This document shows, piece after piece, positions 1 through 6,080 of a DNA stretch of 6,080 bases. Under the pieces are notes generated by a model. It was not told where the DNA came from, searched no databases, and saw nothing but the letters and a program-made list of their open reading frames with translations. How positions within the stretch are numbered: the stretch's first letter is position 1; each line of letters begins with the position of its first letter. Source of the stretch: Patescibacteria group bacterium UBA4067 (GTDB lineage Bacteria; Patescibacteriota; Minisyncoccia; Minisyncoccales; Minisyncoccaceae); contig DFZB01000005.1 in the NCBI GenBank assembly GCA_002382025.1, positions 1-6,080 of the forward strand, given 5' to 3'. The translations under genes were made by a program, and so were the position numbers.

Positions 1-200
1 CCTTCAAAGAAATATTGCCCTGAAGTTGGCTTGTCTAAAAAACTTAGAATATACATTAAGGTTGATTTGCCAGAACCAGAAGGTCCCATTATGGAAATAA
101 ATTCTCCTTTTTTAATATCAAAACTTACTCCATTTAAAACTTTAGTAACAACGTCTTCTACTCTAAATTCTTTTTTAATGTCTTTTATTGAAATTAACAT
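1..200 (-). CDS. ABC transporter ATP-binding protein, MacB/LolD-type (5' end only)
   Basis: This is the N-terminal 66 codons of an ABC ATPase; the rest lies beyond the left edge. The protein opens MLISIKDIKKEF, the usual first beta strand of the nucleotide-binding domain. It carries a perfect Walker A, GPSGSGKST, at residues 39-47, followed by LMYILSFLDKPTSG, which closely matches the LMNILG.LD.PTSG signature of the MacB/LolD/YknY family. Signature, Walker B and H-loop would be off-window. The ATG at 200-198 follows the stop of the adaptor gene after one base (TAA-T-ATG), so the two are almost certainly co-translated. Family knowledge says such ATPases pair with a FtsX-like permease and a HlyD/MacA adaptor to export peptides, lipoproteins or drugs across the envelope. 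Whether the permease is fused to this protein, as in MacB, or separate, as in YknYZ, cannot be seen. The substrate is unknown. Confidence 0.93.
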   Translation of the reverse strand, partial: MLISIKDIKKEFRVEDVVTKVLNGVSFDIKKGEFISIMGPSGSGKSTLMYILSFLDKPTSGQYFFE

Positions 201-201
201 A

Positions 202-1788
202 TTATTTTAATGTTCTTAAAACAACCTCTTCCCCTTCATCTATTCCAGAAATAATTTCTACAAAGCCATTGTCTCCTCTTATTCCCAATATAACATCTTT
301 TTCAATCACTTCTTCTCCTTTTAAAATTCTTACATATCTTTCTCCATTTCTTGATAATACTCCTCTATAAGGAACATAAAGAGTATTTTCCCTAATATCT
401 GTATTAATAATAATATTAGCTGTCATTCCTGACTTTACTCTTTCATCATTGTTATCATAGATACTAACCCTTACCTTATAATAAACAACTCCTTGAATAT
501 CAGTTGATGCTGGATTAATATTAATTACTTTTCCTTCAAATTTAACGTCTTTACCTAATGAGTCTAAAGTAATTTCTGCATTATCATTTAATGAAATTTT
601 AACCACATCTATTTCTGGAACATCAACATCAACTTCATAATGAGGAGAAATCATTTTAATCATTATTTCAGCTGTTGAAATTGATTCTCCTTCTTTTTTA
701 CTAACATTAGCAATAGTTCCATTCATTGGAGCATAAATCATTGCTTTATTTTTATTAGCTTTTGCTTGATTCAAAACAGCTCTATAATAAGCAATATCAA
801 TTTCTCTTGGTGGAGCAATTAAAGAATCGTAATTTGCTTTTTGAATTTCTAATGCAGCTTGAGCTGTAGCAATTCCTGCTTCTGCCTGAGAAATGTTTTT
901 TTGAGTTTGAAATTTAAGAATAACAATCTCACTTTCAAGAGATGAAACTGTTGTTTGAGAAGTTGAAATATATGATTTCTGAAGATCTAAATTATTTTTA
1001 TCAACTAAAGGTATTATTAAATCATAAGAAGAATTACTAGATATCTCCCTAACAATAGTTAGAGAGCTTAAAACATCGCCCAATGTTTTTGTCATTTTAG
1101 AAACAGCTAATTCAATTTTAGTTTCATTGTTTGTTGCTTTTGCTTCATCAATATATTTTTTAACATCATTCATTGGTTCTTCAATGCCATATTTAAGTTC
1201 TGCCTTAACTTTTAAACTTTCCTGTGTGTTTCCTGAAAAATAATTTTTCTGAATTAAATTAACAGCATTGTATGCATTATATATTTTAATATACGAATCA
1301 TCTAAAACGCTTTGGGCATAAAAATATTTAGCATTTAGATTTTTCTGAGAAAGCTCTATTGTCTCTTCTAATGTTTTTTGAGCCTGATTTAAAGATAATT
1401 GCGCTGAATCTACTTGTCTTTGAGAAATTATAATTTGTTCTGACGTTGGCCCAGCAATCTTCTGATTTAATGTTGCTTCGGCTTGACTAATAGCTGAATC
1501 AAGCTCAGTTAAAGAAAGATTAGCTAATAATTGACCTGCTCTAACTTCGTCTCCTTCTTTAACATAAATTCTTGAAACCTTACCCATTGCTTCAAAATGC
1601 AATGACAAGTCTTGAGATGATTTTATTTTTCCACTAACGTCAACTGTTTGAACAAGGTTTCCTTTTTCCACTTTAACGGTTTCATATAAAGCAGGTTTTT
1701 CACCATTAAAAAACTGAAAAATAACAGTAATGACTATTAAAATAATTATGCTTATAATAATTGTCTTTTTTGATAATTTAAACAACAT
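202..1788 (-). CDS. HlyD/MacA-family membrane-fusion (periplasmic adaptor) protein
   Basis: This 528-aa protein is the adaptor subunit of a tripartite or MacAB/YknXYZ-type exporter. Residues 9-27 form a single hydrophobic anchor behind Lys-rich residues, so the N-terminus is cytoplasmic and the body extracytoplasmic. Residues 63-95 (GKVSRIYVKEGDEVRAGQLL) and about 346-382 (IYAPMNGTIANV, KKEGESI) are the two halves of a lipoyl/biotinyl-like domain. Between them lie about 250 residues of mostly helical, Gln/Ala/Ser/Lys-rich sequence forming the coiled-coil hairpin. Residues 383-465 fit the beta-barrel domain (ending VKSGMTANI), and 467-528 fit the membrane-proximal domain (LYVPYRGVL, ISGIDEGEEVVLRTL). 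It is about 150 residues longer than E. coli MacA (371 aa), nearly all in the hairpin. The ATPase gene starts one base downstream, identifying its partner. The ATG has no clear Shine-Dalgarno site, only an A-rich leader. The family is secure; transported substrate and any outer partner are unknown. Confidence 0.93.
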   Translation of the reverse strand: MLFKLSKKTIIISIIILIVITVIFQFFNGEKPALYETVKVEKGNLVQTVDVSGKIKSSQDLSLHFEAMGKVSRIYVKEGDEVRAGQLLANLSLTELDSAISQAEATLNQKIAGPTSEQIIISQRQVDSAQLSLNQAQKTLEETIELSQKNLNAKYFYAQSVLDDSYIKIYNAYNAVNLIQKNYFSGNTQESLKVKAELKYGIEEPMNDVKKYIDEAKATNNETKIELAVSKMTKTLGDVLSSLTIVREISSNSSYDLIIPLVDKNNLDLQKSYISTSQTTVSSLESEIVILKFQTQKNISQAEAGIATAQAALEIQKANYDSLIAPPREIDIAYYRAVLNQAKANKNKAMIYAPMNGTIANVSKKEGESISTAEIMIKMISPHYEVDVDVPEIDVVKISLNDNAEITLDSLGKDVKFEGKVININPASTDIQGVVYYKVRVSIYDNNDERVKSGMTANIIINTDIRENTLYVPYRGVLSRNGERYVRILKGEEVIEKDVILGIRGDNGFVEIISGIDEGEEVVLRTLK

Positions 1789-1816
1789 ATTGCTTTTTTT
1801 ATTGTATTAATTTAAG

Positions 1817-1843
1817 ATTATACTTTTTTTGATAATTTATCAA
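1817..1843 (-). promoter_or_regulatory. possible promoter for the adaptor-ABC export genes
   Basis: On the minus strand a perfect TATAAT (1822-1817) overlaps the uvrC stop codon. TTGATA (1843-1838) lies 15 bp upstream as a candidate -35, sharing four of six bases with TTGACA. Initiation would fall near 1810 and leave a leader of about 20 nt before the adaptor ATG. The spacing is shorter than the ideal 17 bp, and in DNA this AT-rich such matches arise often by chance, so this is only a suggestion that the export genes can be transcribed separately from the uvr genes. Confidence 0.25.
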
Positions 1844-3014
1844 TAGATAATTTTCTTTGATATTTAATCGCAAATCTATGAGCTTCATCTCTAACTTTAA
1901 TAAATATGTCTTTATTTTTTTCTATGATTTCTTTGTCTTTGTTGTCAAAAATAAATTCATTCTTTTTTCTTCTTTTTCCTTTAGCAATGCCTATTATAAT
2001 GGTTTTTTCTAACAAGGGTTTAATGGCATTAACCTGGGGTTTTCCTCCATCAACTAAAACCACTTGAGGCCAATCCCATTCTTTATGATTAATTCTTCTT
2101 TTTATTACTTCTTTTAAACAATCTACGTCACTCTGTCCTTCAACTGTTTTAATTTTAAATTTTCTGTAGTCTTTTTTTGAAGGAAAAGAATCAATAAAAA
2201 CAACCATACTTCCTACCTTATTGGTCTTTCCTAAATTAGAAATATCATAACCCTCAATTCTTTGAAAAGAAAAATCATTAAAAGATTTTTCTATAAAGCT
2301 TTTGTCTATTAAAGAAAAATCTCTTATTTTCTCTAAAGAATATATTTGATTCCTTAATCTTTTTGCTTCTTCAAAATTATCATTTAAAGAAACAAGCTTC
2401 ATTTTCTTTTTTAGCTCTGTTAATAATTTCTTTTTTTTACCTTCAAGGAATAAAATTAATGGCTTTATTACTTTTTGCTTATAATCTTTTACACTAATTT
2501 CATTTTTACAAACACCCAAACAATTACCAAGTTGATAATCAAAACAATGTCTTTTTGAATTAGGGTTACACCGAGAAACTTTAAACAGAGAATGCAAAAG
2601 CTTTAACATTTCTGTTGTCTTAATTTGAGCATAAGGACCAAAAACATATAAATAGTTATCTTTTAAGTTTCTTCCCCTGATTGCCATTAGCTTGGGAAAA
2701 TCTTCTTTGGTTAAAATTAAATAATTCCAACTTTTATCATCTTTTCCTTCTACATTATATTTTGGCTTAAATTTCTTAATATATTCAGCTTCTAAAATTA
2801 ATGCTTCTAAAACAGATTCGGTTTCTTTATACCTAACAACATTAACTTCGTTTATTAGTGTTTCTATCGGTCTCATGGTTTTAGGATTCAAGTAACTCCT
2901 TACTCTTGATCTTAATGATGTTGCTTTTCCAACATATAATAATTCTCTACCTTTATAAAAAAGATATATACCTGGCTTATCAGGAATATTTTTAATTTTT
3001 TCTTGATTTATCAT
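1818..3014 (-). CDS. uvrC: UvrC, excinuclease ABC nuclease subunit, compact form lacking C-terminal HhH
   Basis: UvrC makes both incisions around a lesion held by UvrB. I chose the ATG at 3014-3012 (398 aa, [19 protein letters not shown]) over an in-frame ATG 11 codons upstream, because it matches the family N-terminus and overlaps the uvrA stop as ATGA. Numbering from that start, the GIY-YIG nuclease is intact: GIY 15-17, YVGK 27-30, catalytic R37, E75 and N87. Four cysteines (149, 157, 165, 169) match those reported to hold a 4Fe-4S cluster in UvrC. A UVR motif for UvrB contact covers about 196-231. The RNase H-like nuclease follows, with D257 (GYDIS), D322 (VDGGKPQ) and H379 (RDEAHRF), which incises 5' of the lesion. 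E. coli UvrC has 610 aa. This one has only about 25 residues between UVR and D257 (about 160 in E. coli), and it stops about 20 residues after the His motif, so the helix-hairpin-helix DNA-binding tail is absent. It ends 29 bp before the adaptor gene. Confidence 0.95.
   Translation of the reverse strand: MINQEKIKNIPDKPGIYLFYKGRELLYVGKATSLRSRVRSYLNPKTMRPIETLINEVNVVRYKETESVLEALILEAEYIKKFKPKYNVEGKDDKSWNYLILTKEDFPKLMAIRGRNLKDNYLYVFGPYAQIKTTEMLKLLHSLFKVSRCNPNSKRHCFDYQLGNCLGVCKNEISVKDYKQKVIKPLILFLEGKKKKLLTELKKKMKLVSLNDNFEEAKRLRNQIYSLEKIRDFSLIDKSFIEKSFNDFSFQRIEGYDISNLGKTNKVGSMVVFIDSFPSKKDYRKFKIKTVEGQSDVDCLKEVIKRRINHKEWDWPQVVLVDGGKPQVNAIKPLLEKTIIIGIAKGKRRKKNEFIFDNKDKEIIEKNKDIFIKVRDEAHRFAIKYQRKLSIDKLSKKV
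3011..3014 (-). other. ATGA stop/start overlap coupling uvrA to uvrC
   Basis: The uvrC ATG (3014-3012) shares two bases with the uvrA stop TGA (3013-3011). This four-base overlap is a classical arrangement for translational coupling, in which the ribosome finishing uvrA re-initiates on uvrC. Only weak purine-rich sequence (TTAAGAAAAAAA) precedes the ATG, so coupling rather than a strong ribosome binding site probably drives uvrC translation. It also shows that TGA is a stop codon here. Confidence 0.8.
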
Positions 3015-5539
3015 TTTAATTTTTTTCTTAAAAATTTCCCAGTCCAAGTATCCCTTCTTGCTAATTCTTCTGGTGTGCCAAATGCAACAACACTTCCACC
3101 CCCATCTCCTCCTTCTGGGCCCAAATCAATTACCCAATCAGAACACTTAATAAAATCTAGGTTGTGTTCAATTACCATTATGGTGTTGCCTTGAGAAACC
3201 AATTTTTCTAAAAGAATAATTAATTTTTTAATATCATCATAATGAAGACCAGTGGTTGGCTCATCTAATAAATATAATGTTTTGGTTGTTCCTCTTTTTG
3301 ATAGTTCTCTGCTTAATTTTATTCTTTGTGATTCTCCGCCCGATAATGTAGTTGCTGATTGCCCCAAAGTTAAATACCCTAAACCAATTTCATTTAATAT
3401 TTTTAATTTATCATTAATTAAAGGAATGTCTTTAAAAAATATAACTGCTTCTTCAATAGTCATTTTTAAAACATCAGAAATGTTCTTTCCTTTATAATGA
3501 ATTGATAAGGTCTCTTTGTTAAATCTAGTTCCCTTACAAACATCACAAATTATTTCTACATTGGGCAAAAAATGCATTTCAATTTCTATCATTCCTTTTC
3601 CTTCGCAATTCTCACACCTTCCTCCGTTTTTTTTATTAAAACTAAATCTTCCTGGTTTATACCCTCTCATTCTTGATTCAGGGGTTATGGAAAATAATTC
3701 TCTTATTTCATCAAAAGCTTTGGTATAAGTAGCTGGATTAGACCTAGGAGTTCTGCCAATCGGAGACTGATCAATCCTAATTACCTTATCAATGTATTCA
3801 ATATTTTTAATTTCTTTAACTTTGATGTTTCTTTTAAAATGATTTAATTTTCCTGTAACATATTTATAAATTACATCATTTAATAATGTAGATTTTCCAG
3901 AACCAGAAACACCTGTTAAACAAACAAATCTTCCTAAAGGAACATCAACATTAATATTTTTTAAATTATGCTCGCTTGCCCCCCTTATTTTTAAAACTGG
4001 GGTTGTTTCTTTAATGTTTCTTCTTGTTTTTGGTGTTTCTATTTTTTCTTCCCCTCTTAAATACATTCCTGTTAAGGACTTTTTAGGATTACCAATTTCT
4101 TTACAAGATAATTGTTTCTTGTTTTTTAATAAAAGATTATCAACAAGCCCAGAATAAACAATTTCTCCTCCATTTTTTCCAGCAAGCGGACCAAAATCAA
4201 CAATCCAATCACTTGTTAAAATAGTATCTTCGTCATGCTCAACAATAATAATAGTATTGCCAATATCACATAAATTACGAAGGGTTGAAATAAGCATTTC
4301 ATTGTCTCTTTGGTGCAGTCCAATGGTTGGTTCATCTAAAACATACAAAGCACCAACCAGCTTTGTTCCAACCTGCGAAGCTAATCTTATCCTTTGAGAT
4401 TCTCCACCTGATAATGTTCCTGCTTTTCTACTCAACTCAATGTAATGCAAACCAACATCCATCATAAATCCTAGTCTATTTTTAATCTCGTTTATAACAA
4501 TTTGAGCAATTTCTTTGTCCTTAGCGCTTAAGTTTAACTTATCAAAAAAATCAATTGCTTTTTTAATTGTAAGATTAGTTATTTCCCAAATGTTTTTATT
4601 ATCAATCTTAACGCTTAAAGCATTTTCATTTAATCTTTTTCCATTACAAATTGGGCAAGGATTAACACTAAAAATATTTTCCACCCCCAAACCATTACAA
4701 TTAGAACAATATCCATAAGGACTATTAAAACTAAATAATCTTGGCTCTATTTCAGGAAAAGAAAATCCACACTTGGGACAAGAATATTGTGTGCTAAATA
4801 TTCTTTCTTCTTTATCAATTAATGCTGTGCACAAACCATTAGACATATCTATTGCTGTTTCAATGGCTTCATTTAATCTAAATTCAAACTCTTTATCAAT
4901 GTTTGAAAAATATATTTTATCTATTATTACTTCAATTGTATGTGCTTTATTTTTTTCTAGTGGTATTCTTTCTTTTAGATTTCTAATTTTTCCATCGATT
5001 CTTACTTCTTTAAAACCAGACTCATAAATATCTTGGAGCATTTGATAGTATTCTCCTTTTCTTCCTCTAATTACTGGAGACAATATTATTAATTCTCCTT
5101 CCTTATTTAAAAGTTCTTTAATTTTTTTATTAATCTCGTCAACTGTCATCTTTTCTATTTTAATTCCACAATGAGGACAATAAGGTTTTCCTACTCTAGC
5201 ATATAATACTCTCAAGTAATCATATATTTCTGTAATCGTAGCAACAGTTGAGCGAGGATTAGAACTGTGTGCTTTTTGACTAATAGAAATTGCTGGAGAC
5301 AATCCTTCAATTTCATCAACATCTGGTTTTTGCATTCCCCCTAGAAACTGCCTAGCATAAGAAGATAATGATTCAATGTATCTTCTTTGACCTTCAGCAA
5401 AAATTGTATCAAAAGCCAAGCTGGATTTACCTGAACCAGAAACACCAGTAAATACAATCATTTTATTGCGAGGAATCTCTAAAGAAACGTTCTTTAGATT
5501 ATGTTCCCTTGCTCCTTTAATTATTATTTTTTCTTGCAT
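3011..5539 (-). CDS. uvrA: UvrA, excinuclease ABC damage-recognition ATPase, without insertion domain
   Basis: UvrA dimers scan DNA, detect helix distortion and load UvrB. The start ATG at 5539-5537 gives 842 aa beginning [17 protein letters not shown], the standard family start; another ATG eight codons upstream is in frame but less likely. There are two ABC modules. The first has Walker [10 protein letters not shown] (32-40), signature LSGGE (376-380), Walker B YVLDEPT (D402, E403) and switch His435. The second has Walker [10 protein letters not shown] (542-550), signature LSGGE (732-736), D759/E760 and His792. Zinc-binding Cys pairs are present: CPHC 121-124, CPKC 254-257, CSNC 278-281, CPIC 295-298, and the C-terminal zinc finger CENC/CDVC 642-645 and 665-668. 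Residues of about 115-240 correspond to the UvrB-binding domain, so this is a canonical UvrA rather than the UvrA2 type that lacks it. Only 13 residues separate C281 from C295 (about 125 in E. coli), so the insertion domain is missing, explaining most of the shortfall from 940 aa. It overlaps uvrB by 23 nt. Confidence 0.98.
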   Translation of the reverse strand: MQEKIIIKGAREHNLKNVSLEIPRNKMIVFTGVSGSGKSSLAFDTIFAEGQRRYIESLSSYARQFLGGMQKPDVDEIEGLSPAISISQKAHSSNPRSTVATITEIYDYLRVLYARVGKPYCPHCGIKIEKMTVDEINKKIKELLNKEGELIILSPVIRGRKGEYYQMLQDIYESGFKEVRIDGKIRNLKERIPLEKNKAHTIEVIIDKIYFSNIDKEFEFRLNEAIETAIDMSNGLCTALIDKEERIFSTQYSCPKCGFSFPEIEPRLFSFNSPYGYCSNCNGLGVENIFSVNPCPICNGKRLNENALSVKIDNKNIWEITNLTIKKAIDFFDKLNLSAKDKEIAQIVINEIKNRLGFMMDVGLHYIELSRKAGTLSGGESQRIRLASQVGTKLVGALYVLDEPTIGLHQRDNEMLISTLRNLCDIGNTIIIVEHDEDTILTSDWIVDFGPLAGKNGGEIVYSGLVDNLLLKNKKQLSCKEIGNPKKSLTGMYLRGEEKIETPKTRRNIKETTPVLKIRGASEHNLKNINVDVPLGRFVCLTGVSGSGKSTLLNDVIYKYVTGKLNHFKRNIKVKEIKNIEYIDKVIRIDQSPIGRTPRSNPATYTKAFDEIRELFSITPESRMRGYKPGRFSFNKKNGGRCENCEGKGMIEIEMHFLPNVEIICDVCKGTRFNKETLSIHYKGKNISDVLKMTIEEAVIFFKDIPLINDKLKILNEIGLGYLTLGQSATTLSGGESQRIKLSRELSKRGTTKTLYLLDEPTTGLHYDDIKKLIILLEKLVSQGNTIMVIEHNLDFIKCSDWVIDLGPEGGDGGGSVVAFGTPEELARRDTWTGKFLRKKLK

Positions 5540-6080
5540 TTTTTTGTAATTGTTTAATCTCATCTCTTAATATCAAAGCCAATTCAAATTCTAAATTATC
5601 AGCCGCAATTCTCATTTTTTCTTTTTTATCTTTTATTATTTCTTCAATTGAGCGATTATCCCCCTTAAGGTCTATCTCTAGTATTTCTTTTATTTTAGAC
5701 TTTTTAGTTTTTAATCCAAATTCTTCTAAAATATTTTTAATACTTTTTTCAATGGTTTTAGGAGTAATTCCGTGTTCTTTATTGTACTTAATTTGAATAT
5801 TTCTTCTTCTTTCGGTTTCTCTTACTGCTTTTTTAATAGATTGCGTTATATCATCTGCATAAAGAACAACCCTACCATTAACATTTCTTGCTGCCCTACC
5901 AATGGTTTGAATTAAACTTGTTTCATTTCTTAAAAATCCTTCCTTGTCAGCATCTAGAATGGCGACCAAAGAAACTTCTGGAATGTCTAACCCCTCTCTT
6001 AAAAGGTTTACTCCCACGATTACATCGATTGATCCTTTTCTTAATTCAGTAATTGTTTCAATTCTTTCTAATGTTTTAAT
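5517..6080 (-). CDS. uvrB: UvrB, excinuclease ABC helicase-like subunit (3' end only)
   Basis: These are the last 187 codons of uvrB; the reading frame stays open to the right edge, beginning [13 protein letters not shown]. UvrB is handed to damaged DNA by UvrA, opens the strands with its beta-hairpin and recruits UvrC. Visible here, numbered from the edge, are superfamily-2 helicase motif V ([16 protein letters not shown], 22-37, then [12 protein letters not shown]) and motif VI ([15 protein letters not shown], 55-69, with the arginines R62 and R65 that contact ATP). The conserved ETERRR and YNKEHGITP block (about 88-107) follows. A C-terminal UVR motif (about 146-180, [14 protein letters not shown]) is the segment that binds the matching UVR motif of UvrC. 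Walker A, the UvrA-interaction domain and the beta-hairpin lie off-window. A short Lys/Asn-rich tail runs 23 nt into uvrA. Nothing in the visible part departs from the family. Confidence 0.98.
   Translation of the reverse strand: MKTLERIETITELRKGSIDVIVGVNLLREGLDIPEVSLVAILDADKEGFLRNETSLIQTIGRAARNVNGRVVLYADDITQSIKKAVRETERRRNIQIKYNKEHGITPKTIEKSIKNILEEFGLKTKKSKIKEILEIDLKGDNRSIEEIIKDKKEKMRIAADNLEFELALILRDEIKQLQKNARKNNN

Noticed and set aside
188..370. Plus-strand open frame of 60 codons opposite the 3' end of the adaptor gene
   Set aside because: Low-complexity Ser/Pro/Ile-rich translation, fully antisense to the conserved membrane-proximal domain of the adaptor; a frame shadow.
1831..1841. GATAATTTATC palindrome next to a run of T (plus strand) or A (minus strand) as a terminator hairpin
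   Set aside because: The arms leave a one-base centre, so only about three weak A/T-rich pairs could form with a real loop. In the direction of transcription it is followed by A residues, not the U tract of a rho-independent terminator, and it lies in uvrC codons.
1789..1860. Truncation of uvrC by a recent frameshift or premature stop
   Set aside because: Sequence after the stop is a 29-bp spacer and then a membrane-anchor coding region; no HhH-like residues appear in the region after the stop, so the short C-terminus looks like a settled state.
3003..5027. Several plus-strand open frames of 60-85 codons (for example 3003-3194, 3252-3497, 4515-4718, 4773-5027)
   Set aside because: They lie wholly antisense to uvrA codons that encode conserved ABC and zinc motifs, their translations have no recognisable domain, and the composition is what antisense of an AT-rich Lys-rich gene gives.
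3011..5539. Assignment as UvrA2 or a drug-resistance type UvrA paralogue
   Set aside because: UvrA2-type proteins lack the UvrB-binding domain, whereas residues of about 115-240 here match that domain ([25 protein letters not shown]). The gene also sits with uvrB and uvrC.
1..6080. Recoded TGA (Trp or Gly) genetic code
   Set aside because: The Trp codon checked near the uvrA C-terminus is TGG, the uvrA stop is TGA at the exact family C-terminus, and the frames contain no internal TGA.
1..6080. CRISPR arrays, tandem repeats, insertion sequences, tRNA or rRNA genes, phage genes
   Set aside because: No regularly spaced repeats, transposase motifs, terminal inverted repeats or cloverleaf-like stretches were seen, and essentially all bases are accounted for by five recognised coding regions.

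Overview
The window is an AT-rich (roughly 30% GC by eye), densely packed stretch of bacterial DNA in which every real gene lies on the minus strand. Read in the direction of transcription, from the right edge to the left, the order is uvrB (3' end only), uvrA, uvrC, a HlyD/MacA-type membrane-fusion adaptor, and the first 66 codons of a MacB/LolD-type ABC ATPase that runs off the left edge. No stretch over 30 bases is free of coding sequence, and I see no tRNA, rRNA, CRISPR array, insertion sequence or convincing rho-independent terminator.

The first three genes encode the whole bacterial nucleotide-excision-repair machine: damage recognition (UvrA), strand opening and damage verification (UvrB) and dual incision (UvrC). 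They are tightly coupled. uvrB and uvrA overlap by 23 nt, and uvrA and uvrC share an ATGA stop/start. UvrA and UvrC keep all the recognisable catalytic and metal-binding residues, but both are shorter than the classical proteins at specific domain borders. UvrA (842 aa) lacks the roughly 110-residue insertion domain between its zinc-binding Cys pairs. UvrC (398 aa) lacks both the long region between its UVR motif and its RNase H-like nuclease and the C-terminal helix-hairpin-helix tail. The result looks like a streamlined UvrABC set.

The last two genes form an export module. The adaptor has one N-terminal membrane anchor, a lipoyl/barrel body and an unusually long helical section. It is followed after a single base by the ABC ATPase, whose permease partner presumably lies beyond the left edge. 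A 29-bp gap separates uvrC from the adaptor. A weak promoter-like sequence lies across that junction, so the export genes may be read through from uvr, have their own promoter, or both.

The organism is most likely a small-genome, AT-rich bacterium. Shortened proteins, overlapping genes, weak Shine-Dalgarno sites and a long MacA-like adaptor would fit the Candidate Phyla Radiation (Patescibacteria, Parcubacteria-like). That is an inference from style, since no marker gene is present. TGA is used as a stop (end of uvrA) and the Trp codon checked in uvrA is TGG, which suggests the standard bacterial code rather than the recoded TGA of mycoplasmas or Gracilibacteria. The window is mainly housekeeping. 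I do not see an undescribed system in it, and the domain losses are the points most worth following up.
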